DNA of 64,000 nt from JADCCX01 sp031431475 (GTDB lineage Bacteria > Pseudomonadota > Alphaproteobacteria > Rhizobiales > Beijerinckiaceae): contig JANPDL010000018.1 of the NCBI GenBank assembly GCA_031431475.1, positions 124,001 to 188,000 of the forward strand, given 5' to 3'. The translations under genes and the position numbers were made by a program. Below the pieces are notes generated by a model. That model ran no database searches. It was given only the letters and a program-made list of their open reading frames with translations, and was not told where the DNA came from. Positions 51,429 through 61,426 of the stretch are shown one piece after another; within the stretch, counting starts at the first letter, position 1; every line of letters starts with the position of its first letter.

Positions 51429-54158
51429 TTACTCGCCGCCAAGAGCCTTTTTAGCCTTGGACCACCAGCCCGACCGCTTGGGCCGGTTCGGATCCTCGAT
51501 CTCAGGCTCGATGACTGGCTCAGGCTTCGGCTCGGGCTTTGGCGCAGGAGGCGGGACGACGATCACGGGTGCAGGCGCAGCTTCCACCGCTACTGGCTCG
51601 ACAGCCACTTCAGCTACGGCCTTCTTGCCGCGACCGCGCTTGGGCTTCTCTTCCGTCGCTGGTGCTTCAACCACGGCTTCCACCGCAGTTTCCGCCTCGA
51701 CCTTCTTGCTGCGACCGCGTTTCTTGGGAGCAGGCGCTTCCTCCACCGTTTCGACCCGAGCAGGAGCGGACTCAACTGCCGCGGGCTCTTCGGTCATGTG
51801 GACCGAATCGCTACCTTCGGCGTCAGCGGCTGCAACCGTCTCGCCGCTTGTACCCTCTTCATCACGCCGGTTGCGGCGACCACCACGGCGACCACGTCTG
51901 CGGCGACGACGGCTGTCATTATCACCATTCTGATCGTCGCCTGCGGCGCGAGGCTCACCTGAAGCATCATCCTCGCCTTCGCCATCTTCGGCATCAGCAG
52001 TGGAGGCTTCTGAACCATCGGCACTGGCAGCCGGGCGATCCTCGCGCTCGCGACCCCGACCACGCCTGCGGCGGCGGCGTCCCTTGCGTGCACCATCCTC
52101 GTCGTCCCGGTCGCCGGAACGTGCTTCGGATTCGCCTTCTGCAGCTTCTGTTTCAGCCTCGGACGTTTCCTCGGCTTCATCCGCGAATTCGTCGACGTAC
52201 TCCTCGTCCACCTCTTCCACGACGGGTGCCAGCGCCACTTCGCGCAAGCCACCTTCAGGCGCGGGCTCGCCCCGTTCCATCGTGTAATAGTTGGTGCCAT
52301 GCAGGCTATCGTCCGCCATCAATGTGACGGTGACACCGAAACGCTCCTCGATGGCGCGCAAGGTCAAGCGCTTCTGGTTGAGGATATAAAGCGCCACTTC
52401 TGTGCGTGTCTTCACGTTGAGATGGAACTGCGCGCCCTTGAGCAACGATTCCTCGATACCGCGCAGGATCATGAGCGCCACGGACGATGTGGCTCGCACA
52501 AAGCCCGAGCCACCGCAATGCGAGCAGACGATGGTTGAGCTTTCCAGCACGCCGGTACGCATGCGCTGGCGCGACATTTCCATCAGGCCGAAGGGCGAGA
52601 TACGACCAACCTGGATGCGCGCACGGTCGTTTTTCAGGCAATCCTTGAGCCGCTTTTCAACAGTCCGGTTGTTGCGGTTCTCCTCCATGTCGATGAAATC
52701 GATAACGATAAGACCGGCAAGGTCGCGCAGCCGGAGTTGGCGAGACACCTCTTCCGCCGCCTCGAGATTGGTCTTGAGAGCCGTATCCTCGATATTGTGT
52801 TCGCGCGTCGAGCGGCCCGAGTTCACATCGATGGAGACAAGCGCTTCCGTCGGGTTGATCACGATGTAGCCGCCGGACCGCAGCGTCACGGTGGTCGAGA
52901 ACATCGCGTCGAGCTGGCTTTCCACGCCGTAGCGGGCAAACAGCGGCTGCGCTTCGCGATGCGCCTTGATGGCCTTCAACTGCGAAGGCATCAGCATCTT
53001 CATGAAATCGCGGGCTTCCTTGTAGCCGCCCTCGCCGGAAACGACGACTTCCTCCACCTCCTTACCGAACAGATCACGCAGCGAGCGCTTGATCAGTGAT
53101 CCTTCCTCGTAAACGAGATTTGGAGCCACGGATTGCAGCGTCGTCTCGCGCACCTGTTCCCAGACGCGGATGAGATATTCGAAGTCGCGCTTGATCTCGG
53201 GCTTGGTGCGGCTGGCACCAGCTGTGCGCAGGATGACGCCCATGCCCTCCGGCACCTCCAGATCGCCCGCGAGTTCCTTCAGGCGCTTGCGATCAGAGGA
53301 ATTGGTGATCTTGCGGCTGATGCCACCGCCGCGCGCCGTGTTGGGCATCAGCACGCAATAGCGACCAGCCAGCGAGAGATAAGTGGTGAGCGCCGCACCC
53401 TTGTTGCCGCGCTCTTCCTTCACGACTTGCACGAGCAGGATCTGGCGGCGCTTGATGACCTCCTGGATCTTGTACTGCTTGCGCGGACGGAAGGACCGGC
53501 GCTGCTCGCGCATGTCTTCAAGCGCTTCGCCAACACCACCACCGCCAACCTGCTCGACCTGGCTCTGCTCTTCATCGCGGACAACATCCTCGACGCCGCT
53601 GGAGTCATCGTTTTCGGTTGCAGCCTCCTCAGGAGCGCTCGTTGCGACTGTGTCTTCAGCAGCCTCCGCCTGATGATCAGTTGCACCGTTGTCCTCGCCG
53701 TCCTGGCCCTCACTGGCTTCTGTCGATGCTTCTTCGGAAACGCTCTCGCCATTCTCTGCGCTGCGCGGGCGGGGCGGGCCTCCGCGACGGCGGCGACCGC
53801 CGCGACGACCAGCACCGTTGCTGCCGCGATCCTGTGGTTGGGATTCCTCCTCGTCCTCGCGCTCGGCGAAGCGGGCTTCTTCCTCAAGCAGAGCCTGGCG
53901 GTCAGCGACCGGAATCTGGTAATAATCAGGATGGATTTCGCTGAAGGCGAGGAAGCCGTGGCGGTTGCCACCGTATTCCACGAATGCTGCCTGAAGCGAT
54001 GGCTCCACGCGCGTTACTTTTGCGAGATAGATATTGCCCCTCAGCTGTTTGCGGGAGGCACTTTCGAAATCGAATTCGTCAATCCGGTTTCCGCGTTGCA
54101 CCACAACCCGGGTCTCTTCCGGGTGAGATGCGTCGATAAGCATTCTGTTGGCAGCCAT
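51429..54158 (-). CDS. rne: ribonuclease E
   Basis: Endoribonuclease that initiates mRNA decay and matures rRNA/tRNA. The 909-residue protein has an S1 RNA-binding domain that is interrupted by a ~180-residue acidic and Arg/Gly-rich insert (EREDEEESQPQDRG, RRGGRRRRGG and the acidic stretch up to RRSFRPRKQYK), a feature of alphaproteobacterial RNase E. The catalytic part has YIVINPTEALVSIDVNSGRS, LAGLIVIDFIDMEE and the zinc-link CSHCGGSGFVR. The C-terminal third is Arg-rich and acidic (scaffold for the degradosome) and ends with PKRSGWWSKAKKALGGE. I took the ATG at 54158; a GTG three codons upstream is possible. Confidence 0.96.
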   Translation of the reverse strand: MAANRMLIDASHPEETRVVVQRGNRIDEFDFESASRKQLRGNIYLAKVTRVEPSLQAAFVEYGGNRHGFLAFSEIHPDYYQIPVADRQALLEEEARFAEREDEEESQPQDRGSNGAGRRGGRRRRGGPPRPRSAENGESVSEEASTEASEGQDGEDNGATDHQAEAAEDTVATSAPEEAATENDDSSGVEDVVRDEEQSQVEQVGGGGVGEALEDMREQRRSFRPRKQYKIQEVIKRRQILLVQVVKEERGNKGAALTTYLSLAGRYCVLMPNTARGGGISRKITNSSDRKRLKELAGDLEVPEGMGVILRTAGASRTKPEIKRDFEYLIRVWEQVRETTLQSVAPNLVYEEGSLIKRSLRDLFGKEVEEVVVSGEGGYKEARDFMKMLMPSQLKAIKAHREAQPLFARYGVESQLDAMFSTTVTLRSGGYIVINPTEALVSIDVNSGRSTREHNIEDTALKTNLEAAEEVSRQLRLRDLAGLIVIDFIDMEENRNNRTVEKRLKDCLKNDRARIQVGRISPFGLMEMSRQRMRTGVLESSTIVCSHCGGSGFVRATSSVALMILRGIEESLLKGAQFHLNVKTRTEVALYILNQKRLTLRAIEERFGVTVTLMADDSLHGTNYYTMERGEPAPEGGLREVALAPVVEEVDEEYVDEFADEAEETSEAETEAAEGESEARSGDRDDEDGARKGRRRRRRGRGREREDRPAASADGSEASTADAEDGEGEDDASGEPRAAGDDQNGDNDSRRRRRRGRRGGRRNRRDEEGTSGETVAAADAEGSDSVHMTEEPAAVESAPARVETVEEAPAPKKRGRSKKVEAETAVEAVVEAPATEEKPKRGRGKKAVAEVAVEPVAVEAAPAPVIVVPPPAPKPEPKPEPVIEPEIEDPNRPKRSGWWSKAKKALGGE

Positions 54159-54669
54159 GGATGTCACTCTTTGGCGCCGGGCGTAGGCCAGACTTTGCGG
54201 AAGCGGATGCTTCTGAAAGCCGCGGGCGAAGGCTCCGGCGACTTGTGTTGGAGATGAGGGGCAGCGGGAGAGATGACGTCATGCGTCCGGTCTCTGCGCT
54301 GTTTTGGGGACGAAAATGGGTGATGATGCCCGCGGATGAGCCGGAGTCGTTCGCTCTCGATGCAACACGCGTCATCGCATATCCCGATCTAAGGTCGCGT
54401 TCTTGCGACCGGCGTCCGGACAAATCGCAACGCGTCTCTCTTTTGGAGTGAGGAAGCTGCGATGGCCACGCTCGATAGAAATACGACTCGGGCATGTGTC
54501 CATGACGACACACTCTCTCTAGAATCTGCAATGGGGGGTTGGCAAGCTTTCAAATGCACCAGCCGTGAAATCTCTCATTTTATGCATCAAAGCTCCATTA
54601 ACCATGTTGCGGCATACATCGACGGCGGGTTGATCGATATCCCGCTGTCACAATGGTACGGAGTTCCAT
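54159..54669. other. rne leader and divergent promoter region
   Basis: About 510 bases without a gene between rne and the amidase gene. On the minus strand, GGTCGC/GCGACC (54393-54410) forms a small stem about 235 bases before the rne start. In other bacteria the rne leader is a target for RNase E autoregulation; this hairpin is a candidate for such a role but is not proven. No RNA gene or repeat is seen. Confidence 0.5.
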
Positions 54670-55914
54670 GTGTTTCGCGCCGCTGCCCGATCGCTGGTTC
54701 TACTGTGGACTGCGGTCTGCCTGATTGTTGTCCTTTCTGTTATGACTGCAACCTCCGAGCCACGATCGGCAAGGCGCGCTGCTGTCGTGCCAGCCGGTCC
54801 TGTGGTGACCCAGATCAGCCTGCAGCAGGAGGCCGACGCATCCAGCCTTGTCATTGATATGTCGAGTGAAGTTCGCGCGCACGTTTCCGCCATGCTCGAT
54901 CCGCAGCGATTGCTGCTCGATTTTCAGGCTGTGCGCTTCCATGCCCCGTCGATCAAGGTGATGGAGAAGAATTCTCTCGTGCGCGATCTGCGGTTCGGGG
55001 CCTTCATGCGGGGGCAGGGCAGAGTGGTGCTGGACCTCGGCAGACCGGCCCATGTGTCCGAGCAGCGCTTCATTCCACTGTCGGGCGGCGGCACGCGCCT
55101 GGTGATCCAGATCACGCAGACCACAGCAGAGTTGTTTCACGCGCTGGCGAAACCGGTTTCCGATGATGTGATCACCGGCAACACGGACAAAGCCCGGACT
55201 GATCCAACCGAATTGCCGCTGGTTGTGCTCGATCCCGGCCATGGCGGCATCGATACGGGTGCCAGCGGGCCTGCGGGAGAACTGGAAAAGGCGATAGTCC
55301 TGCAATTCGGGCTTACCCTGAAGGAGCGCATCGAGACCGGCGGCAAAGCGCGGGTGCTGATGACGCGCTCGACAGATGTGTTTGTTCCGTTGCGTGACCG
55401 TGTCCGCATCGCGCGGCAGGCGAAGGCCGCGCTGTTCATCTCGCTGCATGCAGATGCGCTGGCGGATGAGGCTGATGTGCGCGGCGGCAGTGTCTACATC
55501 CTGTCGGAACGCGCGACGGACGAGCGCTCCGCGCGCCTTGCCGACAAGGAAAACCGGGCCGATCTGGCAGCAGGAATCGAATTGAAGGACGATCAGGATG
55601 AAGTCGCAGATATCCTGTTTGATCTGGCGCGACGCGAATCACGAGCTTTCTCCAACCAGTTCGCGCGACAATTGGTTTCGACGCTTCCCAAGGCCACGCG
55701 GATGCACCGGAATGCCCTGCGGGGTGCGGCATTTCGTGTTCTGAAGGCACCGGATGTCCCGTCTGTGCTGTTGGAACTTGGTTACCTCACGACGGCTGAA
55801 GATGCCAAACTGATGCAAACCGAGGAATGGCGTCGTGCAACAGCAGATGCAGCTACCGAGGCGATCGAGCGGTTTCTGGCCGAAAAAATCACAAAAGATC
55901 GTGAGAAACCATGA
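54670..55914 (+). CDS. N-acetylmuramoyl-L-alanine amidase (AmiC-like)
   Basis: A 414-residue exported amidase that cleaves the bond between muramic acid and the stem peptide, for daughter-cell separation. It has a signal-anchor (LVLLWTAVCLIVVLSVMTAT), an AMIN domain (about 45-150, binding peptidoglycan or septal components) and an Amidase_3 domain with VVLDPGHGGIDTGASG, SLHADALADEADV and VLLELGYLTTAED. The GTG start at 54670 has CGGAG eight bases upstream. The next gene encodes PBP1A, as commonly found in Rhizobiales. Confidence 0.94.
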   Translation: MFRAAARSLVLLWTAVCLIVVLSVMTATSEPRSARRAAVVPAGPVVTQISLQQEADASSLVIDMSSEVRAHVSAMLDPQRLLLDFQAVRFHAPSIKVMEKNSLVRDLRFGAFMRGQGRVVLDLGRPAHVSEQRFIPLSGGGTRLVIQITQTTAELFHALAKPVSDDVITGNTDKARTDPTELPLVVLDPGHGGIDTGASGPAGELEKAIVLQFGLTLKERIETGGKARVLMTRSTDVFVPLRDRVRIARQAKAALFISLHADALADEADVRGGSVYILSERATDERSARLADKENRADLAAGIELKDDQDEVADILFDLARRESRAFSNQFARQLVSTLPKATRMHRNALRGAAFRVLKAPDVPSVLLELGYLTTAEDAKLMQTEEWRRATADAATEAIERFLAEKITKDREKP

Positions 55915-56122
55915 CGTCACTCGCAATTGCCGCATGGAAGACACAGTTCTGCGAAAAAGCCGTACGTATCATGCGCTTGATGCTGGCATCCTGGTTAAAT
56001 TCGCCTATAGGAAAACCTGAAATGTCGGGTCAGTTTGCGTATTCGCCGGACAACAATGATCCTGGAACTGACGGAAGGTGTTTTATCCTTCAGTCGGTCG
56101 TACTGTAGAGAGGTCCGGGCTG

Positions 56123-58525
56123 ATGCGCCTGATCTTCCGTTTCTTCGCGATGGTCTTCGCTCTGGTCACTTTTTTTGGCCTGATCGGGGCTGTCGGCATG
56201 GCCTATGTAATTTGGAAATATTCCAAGGATCTCCCGGAACATACTCAGCTCCAGAACTACGAGCCGCCGGTCACCACCCGCGTGCATGCAGGCGACGGCT
56301 CGTTGCTGGCCGAGCATTTCAAGGAGAGACGGCTTTATTTGCCGATCCAGGCGATCCCGCGCCATCTGATCAGCGCATTCCTGTCGGCCGAGGACAAGAA
56401 TTTCTACAAGCACAATGGTCTTGATCCTGAGGGTATTGCCCGTGCGGCCATGGTCTTCGCTCGCAATCCAGGCGCGCGCCAGCAGGGCGCCTCGACCATT
56501 ACGCAGCAGGTCGCCAAGAACTTCCTTTTGACCAACGAACGCTCCTATGAGCGTAAAATCCGTGAAGCTCTGATCGCATTGCGTATCGAGGCCAGCTTTT
56601 CCAAGGACAGAATTCTCGAACTCTATCTCAACGAGATCTATATGGGTCTCGGAAACTACGGTGTTGCGGCGACGGCGCTCAACTATTTCGGCAAGTCGGT
56701 GCATGAACTGACCTTGGCCGAGGTTGCCTATATGGCCGCGCTGCCGAAAGCCCCCAATAACTATCATCCCATCGAGAAGCGCGATGCCGCCATAACCCGT
56801 CGTAACTGGGTCATCGAGCGCATGGTTGACAACGGCTTCGTGACCCGCCCCGATGCAGACAAGGCCAAGGCAGAGCCTTTGACGATCAATTTGCGCGCAG
56901 CATCAGCCAATTTGCAGAATTCCGGCTATTTTGCCGAGGAAGTCCGCCGCGAATTGGCCGAGCGTTATGGCTCGAAGAAGCTTTATGAAGGTGGTTTGTC
57001 CGTCCGCACCACGCTTGACCCGCGTCTGCAGGTTCTGGCGCGCAAGTCGCTGATGGACGGTCTCGTTCGCTTCGATGAAGCGCGGGGATGGCGTGGTACC
57101 GACAAAAAGATAGTACCGTCGGGTGATTGGGGTGCAGCTCTGGTGGCCGAGCCACTCTATAACGACGTGCAGCCTTGGCGCGTCGCTGTCGTGCTCGATG
57201 TCAACGACCAACAGGCCCGCATCGGCATCCAGCCGCGCCGTCTGCCCGGCGGCCAGATCGAGCGTGAGCGTGTAACTGGCATTATTCCCGTCGATGGTGC
57301 CCGCTGGACCCGCCGCCGCCTGACACAGACCATGGCGGCAGGCGACATTATCTATGCCGAGCCGACGGACAAGCCGGGCCAATACCGCTTGCGCCAGATG
57401 CCCGAAATTTCCGGTGCAATGGTGGTGCTGGACCCGCATACCGGTCGTATTCTGGCTATGGTCGGCGGCTTCTCGTTCGACCAATCCGAATTCAACCGCG
57501 CGACACAGGCTCTCCGCCAGCCCGGCTCATCGTTCAAGCCCTTCGTGTATGCGACGGCTCTGGACAATGGTTATACCCCATCGTCGATTATTGTGGATGA
57601 AGCTATCGAGGTCGATCAGGGCGGGACACTGGGCGTCTGGAAGCCGGAGAACTACGGCGGTGATTTCGCGGGTCCCCGGACATTGCGATACGGCATCGAG
57701 CAATCGCGGAACCTGATGACGGTCCGTCTGGCACGTGATGTTGGAATGCCACTGATTGCGGAGTATTCCAAACGCTTCGGTATCTATGATGATATGCTGC
57801 CCGTCCTGTCGATGGCACTGGGCGCGGGTGAAACTACCGTGCTGCGCCTGACAGCCGCTTACGGCATGCTCGCGAATGGTGGGCGACGTATCAAGCCAAC
57901 GCTGATTGATCGGATTCAGGACCGCTACGGCGCAACGATCTACAAACACGACGAAAGGGTTTGCACGGGCTGCCAGGCCGAGAAGTGGTCGACACAGGAC
58001 GAGCCCCGTTTGCAGGACAAGCGTGAGCGCGTGATTGATCCGATGTCCGCCTACCAGATCACCTCCATGATGGAAGGCGTTGTCCAGCGTGGTACTGCGA
58101 CCGTCGTCAAGGCTGTCGGCAAGACGCTGGCGGGCAAGACAGGCACAACCAACGAAGCCAAGGACGTTTGGTTCGTGGGCTATTCCGCCGATCTGGCCGT
58201 GGGTGTCTTCATGGGTTTCGACAAGCCGAAATCACTCGGTGATTTCGCAACTGCTGGTCAGTATGCAGCTCCCGTGTTCCGGGATTTCATGATTGGCGCG
58301 CTCAAGGACAAGCCGGACGTGAAGTTCCGCGTACCCTCGCAGATGAAGCTGATCCGTGTCAGCCGTGGAACGGGTGTGCGTGTTGGACCTGGTGAGGATG
58401 CTATCCTGGAAGCGTTCAAGCCCGGCACAGGCCCGCCAGACTCGTTCGTGAACCCGAATGCGACCGCCCGTGGTGGTGGAGGTGGCGGCGGCGCTGTGAC
58501 ATCTGGAACAGGCGGCCTTTACTGA
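56123..58525 (+). CDS. mrcA: penicillin-binding protein 1A, bifunctional
   Basis: An 800-residue inner-membrane peptidoglycan synthase. N-terminal helix (FRFFAMVFALVTFFGLIGAV), GT51 transglycosylase with SAEDKNFYKHNGLDPEGIARA, QGASTITQQVAKN and ELYLNEIYMG, an OB-like region, then transpeptidase with the serine motif RQPGSSFKPFVYA, and AGKTGTTNEAKD as the KTG motif. The C-terminus is Gly-rich. The ATG at 56123 has AGAGAGG upstream. A +1-frame leader upstream is not conserved. It pairs with the amidase gene before it. Confidence 0.95.
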   Translation: MRLIFRFFAMVFALVTFFGLIGAVGMAYVIWKYSKDLPEHTQLQNYEPPVTTRVHAGDGSLLAEHFKERRLYLPIQAIPRHLISAFLSAEDKNFYKHNGLDPEGIARAAMVFARNPGARQQGASTITQQVAKNFLLTNERSYERKIREALIALRIEASFSKDRILELYLNEIYMGLGNYGVAATALNYFGKSVHELTLAEVAYMAALPKAPNNYHPIEKRDAAITRRNWVIERMVDNGFVTRPDADKAKAEPLTINLRAASANLQNSGYFAEEVRRELAERYGSKKLYEGGLSVRTTLDPRLQVLARKSLMDGLVRFDEARGWRGTDKKIVPSGDWGAALVAEPLYNDVQPWRVAVVLDVNDQQARIGIQPRRLPGGQIERERVTGIIPVDGARWTRRRLTQTMAAGDIIYAEPTDKPGQYRLRQMPEISGAMVVLDPHTGRILAMVGGFSFDQSEFNRATQALRQPGSSFKPFVYATALDNGYTPSSIIVDEAIEVDQGGTLGVWKPENYGGDFAGPRTLRYGIEQSRNLMTVRLARDVGMPLIAEYSKRFGIYDDMLPVLSMALGAGETTVLRLTAAYGMLANGGRRIKPTLIDRIQDRYGATIYKHDERVCTGCQAEKWSTQDEPRLQDKRERVIDPMSAYQITSMMEGVVQRGTATVVKAVGKTLAGKTGTTNEAKDVWFVGYSADLAVGVFMGFDKPKSLGDFATAGQYAAPVFRDFMIGALKDKPDVKFRVPSQMKLIRVSRGTGVRVGPGEDAILEAFKPGTGPPDSFVNPNATARGGGGGGGAVTSGTGGLY

Positions 58526-58556
58526 CGCCCTGATCGCCGTCAGGCATTTGCTATTG

Positions 58557-58584
58557 ATACAGGCGCGGGATACAGCGCCTGTAT
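58557..58584. terminator. stem-loop between mrcA and prfB
   Basis: ATACAGGCGC and GCGCCTGTAT form a ten-base-pair stem with loop GGGATACA. Without a T run it may serve as a Rho-dependent or processing hairpin. Confidence 0.5.
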
Positions 58585-58625
58585 TGTGCCCCCGGGGCTT
58601 ATCTCAACAACCAGTGGTGAACGCC

Positions 58626-59754
58626 ATGCGCGCAGAGCATCAAGCTCTCGTCGATTCGATCAAGCAGTCCGTGGGACTGCTGAGGAGGCATCTTTGACTG
58701 GGATGCTTCAACACGGCGTCTTCTCGAACTGAATGCGCAGGCGGAAAGCGCTGATCTCTGGAACGATCCCGCCGCCGCCCAGAAGGTGATGCGCGAGCGC
58801 ACCGATATCGAGACGCGCCTGACAGGCATTCAGAAACTTGAGCGCGAGCTCGACGACGCCTCGACATTGATCGACCTTGGCGATGCAGAGGGCGACGAAG
58901 AGACCGCACAGGAAGGTGAAGCCATCCTGCGGCGGCTTGAGAAGGATGCACAGACCCAGCAGATCGAAGCGCTTCTGTCTGGTGAAGCCGATGGCAGTGA
59001 CACGTTCCTCGAAGTCCACTCTGGCGCAGGCGGCACTGAGAGCCAGGACTGGGCCAACATGCTGTTCCGCATGTATTCCCGCTGGTGCGAGCGGCGCGGC
59101 TTCAAAGTCGAACTGATGGACATGTCGGATGGTGAGGAGGCCGGGATCAAATCCGCCACCATTCAGGTCAAGGGCCGCAACGCCTTTGGCTGGCTCAAGA
59201 CGGAGTCGGGCGTGCATCGTCTCGTGCGAATCTCACCCTACGATTCCAATGCACGGCGTCACACCAGTTTCGCCAGCGTGACGGTTTATCCTGTCGTGGA
59301 TGATTCCATCCAGATCGACCTCAATCCCGCCGATGTCGAGACGCAGACGATGCGTTCCGGCGGGGCTGGGGGCCAGCACGTGAACAAGGTGGAATCCGCC
59401 GTCCGCCTGATCCACAAGCCGACCAAGATTCAGGTCGTGTCGGAAGGCCAGCGCTCGCAGCACCAGAACCGCGAAACCGCGTGGAAGATGCTCCGCGCCA
59501 AGCTGTACGAGGTTGAATTGCGCAAGCGCGAAGAAGCCGCCGCAGCCGAACAGGCCGCCAAGACCGACGTGGGATGGGGCCACCAGATTCGCTCCTACGT
59601 GCTGCAACCCTATCAGCAGGTAAAAGATCTGCGCACTGGCGTGACATCCATGACACCAAGTGAGGTTCTGGACGGAGATCTCGATCCGTTCATGGAAGCC
59701 GCACTTGCCCAGAAGATCAGCGGCGGCAAGGTGCAGGTCGAGGATATCGACTGA
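58626..59754 (+). CDS. prfB: peptide chain release factor 2 with programmed +1 frameshift
   Basis: RF2 releases peptides at UAA and UGA. Codons 1-23 start at ATG 58626 and end before an in-frame TGA at 58695-58697; the ribosome must shift +1 at CTT-TGA-C to read GAC and the remaining codons to 59754, giving about 375 residues. Without the shift no full-length RF2 is made. The catalytic GGQ is in RSGGAGGQHVNKVESAVR; the specificity loop reads RISPYDSNARRHTSF, with SPY where the classic motif is SPF. Frameshifting rises when RF2 is scarce because UGA is RF2-dependent, so the gene is autoregulated. Confidence 0.95.
58683..58698 (+). promoter_or_regulatory. prfB recoding signal
   Basis: AGGAGG (58683-58688) acts as an internal Shine-Dalgarno three bases before CTT (58692-58694), followed by TGA (58695-58697) and C (58698). 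This matches the known RF2 frameshift site, CTT TGA C with a close upstream SD. Confidence 0.93.
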
Positions 59755-59757
59755 GTT

Positions 59758-61425
59758 CTACCCCAGTATTCCCGGCAGATTGAGCCCGTTTTCCCGGGCG
59801 CAATCGATCGCGCTGTCATAGCCAGCATCGGCATGACGCATGACTCCTGTCGCGGGATCGTTCCACAGTACGCGCCCGATCCGCCGCGCGGCATCCTCCG
59901 TGCCGTCACAACATATCACCATGCCTGAATGCTGCGAAAAGCCCATCCCAACACCGCCGCCATGGTGCAGCGACACCCATGTGGCACCAGACGCCGTATT
60001 GAGCAGCGCGTTCAGCAAGGGCCAGTCAGATACGGCATCTGATCCATCTCGCATCGCTTCGGTCTCGCGGTTGGGCGAAGCGACCGAACCGGAATCGAGA
60101 TGATCTCGCCCGATCACAATGGGGGCCTTCAATTCCCCGCTGGCCACCATCGCGTTGAAGGCAAGGCCAAGCCTGTGCCTGTCACCCAGTCCCACCCAGC
60201 AGATGCGCGCGGGCAAGCCCTGAAAGCTGATCCGCTGGCGTGCCATGTCGAGCCAGTTGTGCAGGTGCTTGTTGTCCGGCAGAATCTCCTTCACCTTCTG
60301 ATCGGTGCGGTAGATGTCCTCCGGATCACCCGAGAGCGCACACCAGCGGAACGGTCCGATGCCCCGGCAAAACAGCGGGCGGATATAGGCCGGCACGAAA
60401 CCCGGAAAATCGAAGGCATCGGCGACGCCTTCTTCCAGCGCCATCTGCCGGATATTGTTGCCGTAATCGACGACTGGCACCCCCATTCTCTGGAAATCGA
60501 GCATGGCGCGCACATGGCCCGCCATGGATTGTTTCGCCGCCGCAGTGATCGCCTTGGGATCGCTCTGGCGCTTGTCGTCCCATTGCGCCAGTGTCCACCC
60601 CTTTGGCAGGTAACCGTTGATGGGATCATGCGCCGAGGTCTGGTCGGTGACGCAATCCGGCTTCACGCCGCGCTTCACCAGTTCTGGCAAAATCTCCGCT
60701 GCATTGCCCAGAAGCGCCACCGAGATCGGCTTCTTCTCGGCGCAGGATCTGGCGATGATGGCCAGCGCGTCATCCAGATCCTTCGCTTGGACATCGACAT
60801 ATTTCGTGCGCAATCGGAACTCGATGCTGGACGGGCGGCACTCGATGGCCAGGCACGAAGCGCCCGCCATGGTCGCTGCAAGCGTCTGCGCGCCGCCCAT
60901 GCCGCCAAGGCCTGCGGTCAGTATCCACTTGCCCGAGAGGTCGCCGTTGTAATGCTGGCGGCCCATCTCCACGAAAGTTTCGTAGGTGCCCTGCACGATG
61001 CCCTGTGTCCCAATGTAGATCCACGACCCGGCCGTCATCTGGCCGTACATCATCAGGCCTTTTTTATCGAGTTCGTTGAAATGCTCCCAGGTTGCCCAGC
61101 GCGGCACGAGGTTGGAATTGGCGATCAGCACGCGCGGTGCATCGGCATGTGTCCGGAACACGCCGACTGGTTTGCCCGATTGCACCAGCAGCGTCTCGTC
61201 CATTTCCAGCTTGCGCAGCGAGTCTACGATGCGGTCGAAGCTGTCCCAGTCACGCGCGGCACGCCCGATGCCGCCGTAGACCACGAGTTCTGCCGGGTTT
61301 TCGGCGACGTCAGGGTCGAGATTGTTCATCAGCATGCGCAAAGGGGCTTCGGTCAGCCATCCCTTGGTGGAGATGTCATTGCCGCGCGGCGAGCGGATCA
61401 CACGGCTATTGTCGATGCGTCTCAT
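59758..61425 (-). CDS. hutU: urocanate hydratase
   Basis: Second step of histidine degradation, urocanate to imidazolonepropionate, using NAD+ as electrophile. The 555-residue protein has TAGSWIYIGTQGIVQGTYET, the NAD-binding LTAGLGGMGGAQTLAATMAG, and the C-terminal SLHHGGGVGMGFSQHSGMVI, all typical. The ATG at 61425 has AGGAG five bases upstream; a longer frame exists but is not conserved. It starts one base before the hutG stop, so both are in one operon. Confidence 0.95.
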   Translation of the reverse strand: MRRIDNSRVIRSPRGNDISTKGWLTEAPLRMLMNNLDPDVAENPAELVVYGGIGRAARDWDSFDRIVDSLRKLEMDETLLVQSGKPVGVFRTHADAPRVLIANSNLVPRWATWEHFNELDKKGLMMYGQMTAGSWIYIGTQGIVQGTYETFVEMGRQHYNGDLSGKWILTAGLGGMGGAQTLAATMAGASCLAIECRPSSIEFRLRTKYVDVQAKDLDDALAIIARSCAEKKPISVALLGNAAEILPELVKRGVKPDCVTDQTSAHDPINGYLPKGWTLAQWDDKRQSDPKAITAAAKQSMAGHVRAMLDFQRMGVPVVDYGNNIRQMALEEGVADAFDFPGFVPAYIRPLFCRGIGPFRWCALSGDPEDIYRTDQKVKEILPDNKHLHNWLDMARQRISFQGLPARICWVGLGDRHRLGLAFNAMVASGELKAPIVIGRDHLDSGSVASPNRETEAMRDGSDAVSDWPLLNALLNTASGATWVSLHHGGGVGMGFSQHSGMVICCDGTEDAARRIGRVLWNDPATGVMRHADAGYDSAIDCARENGLNLPGILG

Positions 61426-61426
61426 G

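Noticed and set aside
53133..54257. Long plus-strand reading frames opposite rne
   Set aside because: These are antisense shadows produced by the Arg/Glu/Ala-rich rne sequence; they show no domain and no ribosome site.
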